Origin: a bacterium
Lineage (GTDB): Bacteria; Bacillota_I; Bacilli_A; RF39; UBA660
Direction of reading: 5' to 3'
Length of the DNA: 32,865 bases
Assembly: GCA_030531905.1 (NCBI GenBank)
Contig: JAUNMG010000014.1
Span: 1-32,865, forward strand
The first letter of the stretch is position 1. Each line of letters begins with the position of its first letter. Under the pieces are notes generated by a model that saw only the letters and a program-made list of their open reading frames with translations, did no database searches and was not told where the DNA came from. The position numbers were made by a program, and so were the translations under genes. This document shows positions 7,329 to 14,058 of the stretch, in pieces.

Positions 7329-9278
7329 ATGGATAGAATAAAATACTATTCTCCAAGCGATTGGTCAGGAGGTTATAATTTGGAAAAAGCAGAACAAGTA
7401 ATACTTAATTTTGATAATGATAAGGAATATGACATTAATGACATTTTAGAATTCTTTAATATATATAAATATTTTGATAATAAAGTATATTTAACAAAAT
7501 GGGATGATGATTATATTCAAAAATTAAAAGATATAGTAAAACAAATGAAAGTAAAGGCATATAAATATTTTAATACCAAAATAAATGAAGATAATATTAT
7601 ATCAGTTTATGAAACAGTGGATATTCATTATAAAAATGAATTCTTTGAATTATTTTCCAATTGTATAGAAGCTATGAATATTTCAAACGAAAAAATGGCA
7701 GAATTACTTCAATGTGAAAAAATACGCATAAGAGATGTATTGGAATATAAAACATTGGTAATAAAGTATGATGACATTATTAAAGAATATTTAATGAATA
7801 ATAATAATGAGTCCGTAGAATTATTAATTGGAAAGTATTATATAGATGAAGAATCATATGACAAATTAAATTTTCCATCAAGTTTAACATTAGCCGACAA
7901 AGAAAAAATGATATTAAAATATATTGAATATGAATTTGCAAATTTAAATTTCATTAGGATAATTGCAAAAATACAAAGTAATAAAGATTCAATAGTCGTA
8001 GATGATAAAACAAAATTAAAGGCCCAAAAAAGAAGAGAAGAAATTGAAAATAATTTATTTAAGAATACTAATACAACTATAGAATTTGGTATAGGAGTTG
8101 TTATAAATGATAATCAAGAAGAGGCGTCATTAATAACATCAAAAGGAAATGACACAAATTATTCGTATTCTGGAAAGTGGATAAAAGAAAGCAATGATTA
8201 TCCTACATTATTGAATAATTTTATATATTTGTTCAACTATGTAGATCCATATTTTAGAATAGATTTAATTAATAAAAAATGCTATTCTGGTATTTTTGAA
8301 CGAATTAATTATAAAGTAGTAAGATCTTATAATCCAAACCAAACATTTAATAATAGGGCGATGGTTGCTAATATGCAGATAGCAGCATATTATAATTATT
8401 TGAATAAAAATAATATAAGGTTAGAAGATATTATTGAATGGTTTTTTAAAGAATATCTAAAAAGTGAATTCGATATTGATAATTATATAATATCGATGCC
8501 TTCTGCCAATTCAAATTATTTTGAAAAATGTAAATCATTATTACCTGAATTTGACCTGATATTAAAAGAGTATAAGTATTATTGTGAGGATGGCATTATT
8601 GATCAAGAATTAGTTAATATTTCATCAACACAAATGTTTTTTAAAGATATTCCTTCTTTGAATGATAAAAAGTATATTTATGCTAATAAGATAGACGATA
8701 CATTATTAATCCAATATTATTTCTTCTCAGATCAATGTTTGCTAAATTATAATCCAATTACGAATAAGTCTTATGGATGCTTTTATGAACTATTAAGAAA
8801 TATTGAAATGAAATATTCAGATTATAATATACATGAACAAAAAATGATTGATTGGCTTGTAGATAAAGAACTATTAGCAGTAGATAATAATTACATAAAG
8901 CTCAAGAATAAACCGTTAATTAATATATATGCCGATTTATATTTTAATGAGGTTATTAATTATTGGAGATATCCTAAACAACTTAGAAATATAGTTGATT
9001 CGTTAATAGAAAATGGAATTTTATATTCAGAAAACACATTATTTTCTAAACCTGAACAAGATTATTTTAATTATTATCTTAATATGTCAGAGTTTATAGA
9101 TGGGTTTGATATTAGAAATTCAAATTTGCATGGTTCACAATCAGGAGATAGAAATTCCGAAATACATTCAAGCAGATATATGATGAAAATAAAAAAAATA
9201 CCGGTGACTAATTATCATCGGTTTTATTATTGTCTAAATTATCTATTACGGCAACCACTTCATCTAAAGTACTTGTAA
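7329..9278 (+). CDS. Large HEPN-like protein, candidate anti-phage factor, altered C-terminus
   Basis: The protein has 649 aa as read and is cytosolic, with a start supported by AAGGAGG. Near the C-terminus the segment GFDIRNSNLHGSQ contains R-x4-H (Arg596, His601), the catalytic pattern of HEPN RNase domains. Large proteins ending in an RN...HG HEPN-like domain (ApeA-like and others) are known abortive-infection factors; that link is inference. The N-terminal two thirds carry no motif that I recognise. The position next to attL is a common cargo site of satellites. Oddly, the frame runs through the bidirectional terminator at 9200-9225 and ends 71 bases inside the convergent integrase gene. 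The last about 25 residues are therefore antisense to the integrase and probably not native. Confidence 0.7.
   Translation: MDRIKYYSPSDWSGGYNLEKAEQVILNFDNDKEYDINDILEFFNIYKYFDNKVYLTKWDDDYIQKLKDIVKQMKVKAYKYFNTKINEDNIISVYETVDIHYKNEFFELFSNCIEAMNISNEKMAELLQCEKIRIRDVLEYKTLVIKYDDIIKEYLMNNNNESVELLIGKYYIDEESYDKLNFPSSLTLADKEKMILKYIEYEFANLNFIRIIAKIQSNKDSIVVDDKTKLKAQKRREEIENNLFKNTNTTIEFGIGVVINDNQEEASLITSKGNDTNYSYSGKWIKESNDYPTLLNNFIYLFNYVDPYFRIDLINKKCYSGIFERINYKVVRSYNPNQTFNNRAMVANMQIAAYYNYLNKNNIRLEDIIEWFFKEYLKSEFDIDNYIISMPSANSNYFEKCKSLLPEFDLILKEYKYYCEDGIIDQELVNISSTQMFFKDIPSLNDKKYIYANKIDDTLLIQYYFFSDQCLLNYNPITNKSYGCFYELLRNIEMKYSDYNIHEQKMIDWLVDKELLAVDNNYIKLKNKPLINIYADLYFNEVINYWRYPKQLRNIVDSLIENGILYSENTLFSKPEQDYFNYYLNMSEFIDGFDIRNSNLHGSQSGDRNSEIHSSRYMMKIKKIPVTNYHRFYYCLNYLLRQPLHLKYL
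9200..9225. terminator. Bidirectional terminator between the HEPN-like gene and the integrase
   Basis: ACCGGTGA and TCATCGGT pair (one G-U) around the loop CTAATTA. T residues follow on the plus strand and a run of eight T on the minus strand. The integrase stop codon (9208-9210) lies in the loop. Confidence 0.8.
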
Positions 9279-10332
9279 ATAGGTGTGAATAAGTTTTTAA
9301 AGTTTCTTCAACTTTTGTATGGCCTAAGTATTTTGCTACAACTTGAACATTAGCGCCTTTATTAACCAGAAGAGATGCACAAGAATGTCTGAAATCATGT
9401 AATCGGATCTGTTTAACATTAGCTAATTTACAGTTAACATTTTTATGATTAGTAAGTGTATTACTACATACAGGAAGCATATCTCCAGCTACAAAGAAAT
9501 TATCATTAAATGCAGGTATCTTTTCTGCCTCTTTTTTCATCATTTTAAGGTCGTTTGTAAGGACTTGTGGCATTTTTAATATTCTTATACTACTTTTAGT
9601 TTTAGGAACCGAGAATCGCCAATTTTTAACGGAACCACAACGATCATTAATTTGCTTAGTTATACTCAAAGTTCTATCTTTAAAATTTATATCTTTCCAT
9701 TGTAGTCCTCTAAGCTCTCCACGTCTTAACCCACAATAATATAATATCTCAAAAATGCCAATCCATTTGATATCAGTTTCAACCGAAAGAAATTGTTTGA
9801 ATTCTTCATAAGTGAAAAATAATTGTTCTTTTGGGAATTCATTAGGATCATTAAAGTTATACATTTTAGGATATACCTTAGCAAAGTTAAATTCGTGCCA
9901 TGCAGTAGCATAATTCAAAATGGTTTTTAATAATTTATAAATGTCATTTTTAGTTCTCGTAGCAAGATGTGTACTATTTATTTCATCATGCCATCTTTCA
10001 AAAGTAGGGTAGTTAAAATCTTTAAGTTTAACTTTATATAATGATTTTAAATAAGGCAATTTGTTGTTATAACCGTATAATGTATTTTCTTTAACTTTAT
10101 CTTTTCTAAAATCAATAAACATCCTAATCATTTCTTCAAAAGTTACATTATTAGTATTTTCATATTCTCTTAGTTTTCATTTGAATTCAAACTCAGCATC
10201 TTCTGCTTCTTTTTTAGTTGCATATCTACCTGATTTCTTAGTTTTATGAGTACCATCAATATCTTCATATTGAGTCTTATAAAACCATATTTTACCATCT
10301 TTCGTAGGCCTATTATCTTTATATACACCCAT
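9208..10332 (-). pseudogene. int: Tyrosine-recombinase integrase interrupted by one TGA codon
   Basis: The full reading frame runs from ATG 10332 (AAAGGA eight bases upstream) for 374 aa. An arm-binding N-terminal domain of the AP2-like type (KIWFYKTQYEDIDGTHKTKK) is followed by a SAM-like core-binding domain. The catalytic domain has every key residue: Arg203 (GLRRGEL), Lys244 (VPKTKSS), His312 and Arg315 (HDFRHS), His338 (LGHTK) and Tyr348 (TYSHLF). Codon 52 is TGA (plus-strand TCA at 10177-10179), just after the arm-binding domain, with the frame intact on both sides. A product starting at Met68 would keep catalysis but lose arm binding. It is either a recent pseudogene or a truncated recombinase; a sequencing error is possible. 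Confidence 0.85.
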
Positions 10333-10339
10333 ATAAAAA

Positions 10340-10357
10340 TTCCTTTCTACAAAGGAA
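10340..10357 (-). promoter_or_regulatory. Hairpin sequestering the integrase ribosome binding site
   Basis: In the integrase mRNA TTCCTTT-GTAG-AAAGGAA forms a perfect 7-bp hairpin whose right arm contains the Shine-Dalgarno AAAGGA. The left arm overlaps by three bases an 11-bp segment (10355-10365) that can pair instead with 10472-10482. Confidence 0.45.
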
Positions 10358-10482
10358 ATACCGTTAAAAACTTGTAATATTATATAAAAATGGTATAATT
10401 AATTTAGGAAATCCCATTACATTGTATTTATATAATGTTTATTTGTTTAAAGTTTCTCAGACTCGAACAAAAACGGTATTTC
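10355..10482. repeat. 11-bp inverted repeat flanking the small-RNA region
   Basis: GAAATACCGTT (10355-10365) and AACGGTATTTC (10472-10482) are exact complements about 106 bp apart. They enclose the small-RNA promoter and its antisense segment. They may be protein sites or a long-range stem in the integrase leader. Confidence 0.6.
10372..10399 (+). promoter_or_regulatory. Promoter of the antisense small RNA
   Basis: TTGTAA, a 16-bp spacer and TATAAT with an upstream TG (extended -10). The predicted start is about 10405-10407. Confidence 0.65.
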
Positions 10483-10517
10483 TGATTGATCTCGTATTCC
10501 AGTACGAGATTTTTTTT
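10405..10517 (+). ncRNA. Antisense small RNA against the replication-operon leader
   Basis: A promoter and a strong terminator bracket about 110 nt without an ORF. Bases 10423-10464 are the reverse complement of 11540-11582, the leader of the 11600 gene, with three substitutions and one 1-nt bulge. Two of the three substitutions still allow G-U pairs. In addition 10407-10415 can pair with 11588-11597, which covers the end of the AAGGAGGAG Shine-Dalgarno and the bases after it. The RNA is therefore predicted to block translation of the 11600 gene and the overlapping rep gene. It is also cis-antisense to the integrase leader on the minus strand. Regulation is inferred; the complementarity is read directly. 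Confidence 0.7.
10489..10517 (+). terminator. Terminator of the antisense small RNA
   Basis: ATCTCGTA-TTCCAG-TACGAGAT is a perfect 8-bp stem followed by T runs (10510-10517). It has no T-tract on the minus strand, so it serves a plus-strand transcript. Its tail touches the stop codon of the convergent repressor gene. Confidence 0.85.
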
Positions 10518-11178
10518 ATATGTTTTTAGAAACCCTTATAGCTTTATGAGGTTGTGTAGCACTTTCTGTGAATTTTTTCTTTGTATAAAATTTAGGCAAG
10601 ATAGATTTTGAATTGTTATTATTAAGTGGTGCAACTAAGTAGCCATCTTTTTTAACATAAATATGAATGAATAACCAAGAATCATATTCTTTTAGTTTTA
10701 CTAAGTAATCTCCATCTTCTTTAATTGATTTATTATTTAGAAATTCAACTAATACAGTATCACCAATATCATATTTAGGTGCCATTAGATCATCTACAAC
10801 ATCAAATATCAAATATCCTGTTTTTGGTGTTAGATATTTAGTAGAAACCCATTCGTAATCAACAGGATGAATAATCCAATCTTCAGAGCCAATGTCTATT
10901 ACAGATATCTTGGCTTTTTTTGATGATTGTTCAGGTTCAAAACCATTGTCATTAATTAATGAATCTCCATCAGTTAATTGTTCAACAGTAGTCTCTAAAT
11001 AATTAGCTAATTTGCCTAATTCAATTTCACTTGGGTAAGTTCTAGCTCTTGTCCAATCACATACCTTTGTATAAGATAATTTAAGATCATCAGCAACATT
11101 CTTTCTTGATATTTTTTTATAGTCTAATAATGCCACAAGATTATTAGCTAAGATTTTTCTCATTTCAATTTTATTCAT
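10516..11178 (-). CDS. Element repressor: XRE HTH with an S24/LexA-like domain lacking the catalytic serine
   Basis: The 220-aa protein has an N-terminal helix-turn-helix (about residues 8-68, RKNVADDLKLSYTKVCDWTRART) and a C-terminal LexA/CI-like beta domain (about 115-200). Peptidase members read G-D-S-M-x-P at the nucleophile; here the stretch is DDLMAP (130-134), with Leu131 where Ser is expected, while Lys161 is at the expected place. Self-cleavage is therefore unlikely, and derepression may need a partner or anti-repressor, as in Stl-type satellite repressors (inference). The start at 11178 fits GGAGG eight bases upstream. It is divergent from the Cro-like gene across a shared operator region. 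Confidence 0.85.
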   Translation of the reverse strand: MNKIEMRKILANNLVALLDYKKISRKNVADDLKLSYTKVCDWTRARTYPSEIELGKLANYLETTVEQLTDGDSLINDNGFEPEQSSKKAKISVIDIGSEDWIIHPVDYEWVSTKYLTPKTGYLIFDVVDDLMAPKYDIGDTVLVEFLNNKSIKEDGDYLVKLKEYDSWLFIHIYVKKDGYLVAPLNNNNSKSILPKFYTKKKFTESATQPHKAIRVSKNI

Positions 11179-11197
11179 GTTTGCTACCTCCAATATC

Positions 11198-11226
11198 ATA
11201 ATAAAATAAAATGATAAATTTGTCAA
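11198..11226 (-). promoter_or_regulatory. Repressor promoter
   Basis: On the minus strand TTGACA, a 17-bp spacer and TATTAT. An ATGATAAA motif (11211-11218) lies in the spacer, so autoregulation is likely. Confidence 0.75.
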
Positions 11227-11261
11227 CATAAAAGTAAAGAAAAAATGATAAAAATGATAAA
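11211..11261. promoter_or_regulatory. Operator repeats ATGATAAA between the divergent regulators
   Basis: ATGATAAA occurs at 11211-11218, 11245-11252 and 11254-11261. A partial inverted copy (TTTATC, 11284-11289) lies in the early promoter. Spacing and position fit binding sites for the repressor, the Cro-like protein, or both. Confidence 0.5.
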
Positions 11262-11267
11262 AAAATA

Positions 11268-11296
11268 TTTACAAACAGAAATGTTTATCCTATAAT
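11268..11296 (+). promoter_or_regulatory. Early promoter of the Cro-like and rep operon
   Basis: TTTACA, a 17-bp spacer and TATAAT. It faces the repressor promoter and drives the Cro-like gene and probably the genes after it. Confidence 0.75.
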
Positions 11297-11324
11297 GGAG
11301 AAGAAGATAGGAGGAGGTGAAAGA

Positions 11325-11540
11325 ATGAAAATAACACTTAAAGCGTTAAGAGTAAATGCTGGATATACAATAGAAAAAGCTAGTGAAGCATTAGGAATAA
11401 GTACAGTTACATTAAGAAGCTATGAAACTAAAAAAACAATTCCAAATATGGAAATGCTAAATAAGATGTTAAAACTATATGATGCTAAATTTAGCAAATT
11501 TGAATATTCAGCAAAAGATAATGCATTAGTATTGAATTAG
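11325..11540 (+). CDS. Cro-like XRE helix-turn-helix protein
   Basis: The 71-aa DNA-binding protein is essentially one HTH domain (GYTIEKASEALGISTVTLRSYETKKTIPN). It occupies the position of Cro or an early activator in phage-type switches, opposite the repressor. ATG 11325 follows AGGAGGAGG; an in-frame ATG at 11295 would overlap the promoter and is rejected. The stop codon TAG marks the start of the segment complementary to the antisense small RNA. Confidence 0.88.
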   Translation: MKITLKALRVNAGYTIEKASEALGISTVTLRSYETKKTIPNMEMLNKMLKLYDAKFSKFEYSAKDNALVLN

Positions 11541-11582
11541 AGTCTGAGAAGCTTTAAAGAAATAAATATTATATAGAATACA
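11540..11582 (+). promoter_or_regulatory. Antisense-RNA target in the leader of the 11600 gene
   Basis: This 43-base segment between the Cro-like stop and the ribosome binding site is the inverted near-copy of 10423-10464. It ends exactly where AAGGAGGAG begins. Confidence 0.7.
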
Positions 11583-11599
11583 AAGGAGGAGATTTTCAA

Positions 11600-11851
11600 A
11601 TGCCAAAAAGACGAAAAATACTAACAAAAGAAGAAATAGAAAAAATAGCAGAATATCAATGGGCTAGTATTAAAGACATTATGGATATTGGTGCCATTGG
11701 AAGAAATAAAGCAAGAGAAGTATTAAATGTAATAAGTGATAAGTTTTATGATGGCAAATCAAAAGTACAAAACGGATTAGTTCCAATGGATATGGTTCTT
11801 GATTATTTTAATATTCCTAATAATAAGCATGGTGAAATAATTAATGGCTAG
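11600..11851 (+). CDS. Small basic DNA-binding-type protein (excisionase-like or replication accessory)
   Basis: The 83-aa protein is not firmly recognised. It has a basic N-terminus (MPKRRKILTKEE) and a winged-helix-like stretch (ASIKDIMDIGAIGRNKAREVLNVIS) of the kind seen in small phage or ICE proteins that bind DNA, including excisionase-like factors. The ribosome binding site AAGGAGGAG is strong but lies next to the antisense target, so expression is probably held down by the small RNA. Its end overlaps the start of rep by 8 bases, so the two are likely coupled and share that control. Confidence 0.7.
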   Translation: MPKRRKILTKEEIEKIAEYQWASIKDIMDIGAIGRNKAREVLNVISDKFYDGKSKVQNGLVPMDMVLDYFNIPNNKHGEIING

Positions 11852-12608
11852 AAGAAGAATGTTCAGTCTTGATATAGTTGATTCAGATCAATTTACTGAA
11901 TTACCAATCACTACAAGACTACTTTACTTTGAATTAGGTTCAAGAGGTGACGATGATGGGTTTATAGCGAATCCTAAAAAAATAGCAAAGTTCGCTGATT
12001 GTTCAGAAGAAGATATTAAAACATTAGTAGATAAAGGTTTTGCATATGTGTTTGATTCCGGCCCATTAGTAATAAGACACTGGCTTGCTAATAATCAATT
12101 GAGAAATGACAGATATCATGAAACGTATTTTAAAAATGAAAAAAGCATGATAGGAGTAAATTTAATAAATAAAACTTATTATTTATACGATGATCCTGGG
12201 TTGCCAGATGGTTTACCATTGGTTGCCCTAGATGAGATAAGAAAAAAGAAGAATAATGAAGAAGAGGAAAAAGAAGAAGAATTTAATTCAGAACAACTAA
12301 AAGAAGAGGAGTATAACAATTTTGATGTTTCTGACATTGATCCTCGAATAATAAATCAATTTGAACTTTTATGGAATAAATATCCTAAAAGAGTTGGAAA
12401 AAAAGAAGCTTTATATTATTATAATCAAGCAATAAAAAATGGAGAATCGTTCGAAATTATAGAACAAGGCTTGGATAACTATATAGATTATTTAAAGAAT
12501 GATAACACTCCTGATATTCATATAAAATATGGTTCTAATTGGTTTAAAAATGAATGTTGGAACGATGAATATGAAGTAAATTACCATAACATTGACTTTC
12601 CATTTTAG
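11844..12608 (+). CDS. Phage-type replisome organiser / replication initiator
   Basis: The 254-aa protein opens with MARRRMFSLDIVDSDQF and continues TTRLLYFELGSRGDDDGFIANPKKI, the winged-helix N-terminal domain of phage replisome organisers. An acidic linker (about residues 135-155, almost all Glu/Lys/Asn) leads to a C-terminal domain with WNKYPKRVGKKEALYYYNQAI and YIKYGSNWFKNECW, typical of DnaD/DnaB-like helicase-recruiting regions. It would bind the origin and load the host helicase. A hairpin terminator follows, and then an iteron array that is the probable binding site. Translation is coupled to the 11600 gene. Confidence 0.88.
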   Translation: MARRRMFSLDIVDSDQFTELPITTRLLYFELGSRGDDDGFIANPKKIAKFADCSEEDIKTLVDKGFAYVFDSGPLVIRHWLANNQLRNDRYHETYFKNEKSMIGVNLINKTYYLYDDPGLPDGLPLVALDEIRKKKNNEEEEKEEEFNSEQLKEEEYNNFDVSDIDPRIINQFELLWNKYPKRVGKKEALYYYNQAIKNGESFEIIEQGLDNYIDYLKNDNTPDIHIKYGSNWFKNECWNDEYEVNYHNIDFPF

Positions 12609-12634
12609 CATCCCCCCTGGGGATAGCTTTTTTT
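12608..12634 (+). terminator. Terminator of the rep operon
   Basis: ATCCCC-CCT-GGGGAT with flanking GC pairs and one bulged A is followed by seven T. Confidence 0.85.
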
Positions 12635-12685
12635 ATTTGGAGAAAAATCAACACCGACCTGCCACCTAAAAACACACAATTTTAT

Positions 12686-12784
12686 ATTTTCCGTGAGTTT
12701 TTTGGAAAATAAATCATCCATAAAACAAAACAAAATCAAAACTAAATCAAATTGAAATCAAAATAAAATCAAATAATAATCGAA
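12686..12784. other. Candidate replication origin with 11-bp iterons
   Basis: AATCAAA recurs exactly every 11 bp at 12734, 12745, 12756 and 12767, with variants in the same phase at 12712 (AATCATC), 12723 (AAACAAA) and 12778 (AATCGAA). An inverted repeat ATTTTCC/GGAAAAT (12686-12692 and 12704-12710) precedes the array. The stretch is non-coding, nearly pure A/T and C, lies just after the replication gene, and its in-phase A-tracts predict curved DNA. These are typical origin features. Confidence 0.7.
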
Positions 12785-12792
12785 AAAGAACA

Positions 12793-13122
12793 TCACATTG
12801 GATATTCAATTCTTTTAAAATCTAATGGATCTTCACTAATTATTTCTAAAGAATATTTTAATCTAAGTAGTTTAATAACTTCAGCTTTCATTTTTTTATA
12901 ATTTCTACACATCAGATTAAACGTATCAAAAGCAGAATTAATATGTTGTTCAAAAGTTGCTTCCCACATAGCATTTCTATAAAATGAACTAGCAATATAA
13001 AATGCTATAACTTCAGGAATAAAATATTCTTCCAAGTAACTATCATAGTTCTCATAAAAAGGATCAATAACCCTTTCACATTCCTCATCACTTATATCTT
13101 CATCAGTACATTTTCTAATCAT
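12793..13122 (-). CDS. Hypothetical small acidic protein of the element
   Basis: The 109-aa protein is not recognised. The first half is acidic (CTDEDISDEECERVIDPFYENYDSYLEEYF); the rest is helical with many aromatic residues, and there is no membrane segment or enzyme motif. The start is supported by GGAGG six bases upstream. It ends with TGA next to the iteron array and is divergent from the nuclease gene, sharing a 118-bp intergenic region. Small acidic proteins near defence genes can be antitoxins or inhibitors, but nothing in the sequence proves that. Confidence 0.6.
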   Translation of the reverse strand: MIRKCTDEDISDEECERVIDPFYENYDSYLEEYFIPEVIAFYIASSFYRNAMWEATFEQHINSAFDTFNLMCRNYKKMKAEVIKLLRLKYSLEIISEDPLDFKRIEYPM

Positions 13123-13210
13123 ATCTATCCTCCAATCCTTTTATTAATCACTCTAAAATTGATTTTTTGCAATAAATTTATATCGAAAAATCAAAAATTG
13201 CATAAATATA

Positions 13211-13216
13211 TGTTAT
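13211..13216 (+). promoter_or_regulatory. Extended -10 promoter of the nuclease-transglycosylase operon
   Basis: TG-T-TATAAT with no clear -35, about 40 bases before the nuclease start. Confidence 0.45.
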
Positions 13217-13258
13217 AATTATTATTATAAGAAACTTATTTTGTGGTGGAGTGGTAGT

Positions 13259-14047
13259 ATGTATAATGAAATATTAGATATATATAGGGATAGAATAGAT
13301 GACTTTTTTAAGAATGTACCTACATTTGAAAACCAGTTAACTTATGATGATTTTAATGATGAATGTTTCGATAAGATGTACAAAGAAAACAATATAGAAG
13401 ATCCTAAAAAAGTTAAGGAATTAAAAGAAGAGATTCCACAATTAAAGGATATGTGTAAAAAATGCGGTGCATATTTTATGAATCCAAGAAATAAAAGTCA
13501 TGTTAAGTATGATGTCATAATGGGCCAATTTTTTGAAAATATTTTAATAGATTATTTTACTGATCATTTAAAGATTAAAGCAACTCATGGCGATAAAAGT
13601 AATAAGAAATATCCTGATTGTATGATTTTGGGAAAAGATAAAGGAATATTGGCTTATTTTGAAGTTAAGTATCATTGTGCTCCTTTTATTTCTGCAATTC
13701 AAAAGATTAATAGATATTGCTATGAGGGTAGTGCTACACTTGACAAAGCAAAAATTGAAAGACAACTTGAAATTATTGAATCTGATATCGAGAGACCTGT
13801 TTTTTATATTCATTGGATAGATTATCCATGTGTAAAAGGGATATTCTTTGAAACAAGTGAACAGGTTAAAGAAACGCTTATAAATGAGAAAGTATTTGAA
13901 AGGCAGGAGAGAGAAGGAGATTTAGAAAAAAATCCTCAATCTGTATATAAAGAAAAAATATATTCTAAATTTTTAGAAATGGGATCATTAGAAGAATTAG
14001 TTTCTATTATAAAGGATATGCAAAAGAATGGCGTTAATATGAATTAG
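13259..14047 (+). CDS. PD-(D/E)XK nuclease-like protein, candidate restriction endonuclease
   Basis: The 262-aa protein shows the restriction-type core: Glu93 in MGQFFENIL, then KKYPD (Asp120), a short hairpin, and YFEVKYH (Glu135, Lys137). That is the PD-x14-E-x-K arrangement of PD-(D/E)XK nucleases. A Cys-x2-Cys pair (CKKCGAYF, about 66-69) may help bind a metal. No methyltransferase or helicase domain is attached. ATG 13259 follows GGTGGAG; a longer reading from 13241 lacks a ribosome binding site. It is the first gene of a two-gene operon with the TGT/DpdA-like gene (11-base gap). It may cut DNA that lacks, or carries, the base made by its partner. It could also work with the two methyltransferases. 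Confidence 0.75.
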   Translation: MYNEILDIYRDRIDDFFKNVPTFENQLTYDDFNDECFDKMYKENNIEDPKKVKELKEEIPQLKDMCKKCGAYFMNPRNKSHVKYDVIMGQFFENILIDYFTDHLKIKATHGDKSNKKYPDCMILGKDKGILAYFEVKYHCAPFISAIQKINRYCYEGSATLDKAKIERQLEIIESDIERPVFYIHWIDYPCVKGIFFETSEQVKETLINEKVFERQEREGDLEKNPQSVYKEKIYSKFLEMGSLEELVSIIKDMQKNGVNMN

Positions 14048-14058
14048 GAGTGATAAAA

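Noticed and set aside
9726-9911. Small minus-strand reading frame inside the integrase gene
   Set aside because: It is in another frame of a well-supported gene and has no ribosome binding site or family resemblance.
12712-12784. CRISPR or simple low-complexity tract
   Set aside because: The strict 11-bp phase of a 7-base motif next to rep argues for iterons, and the unit is far too short for CRISPR.
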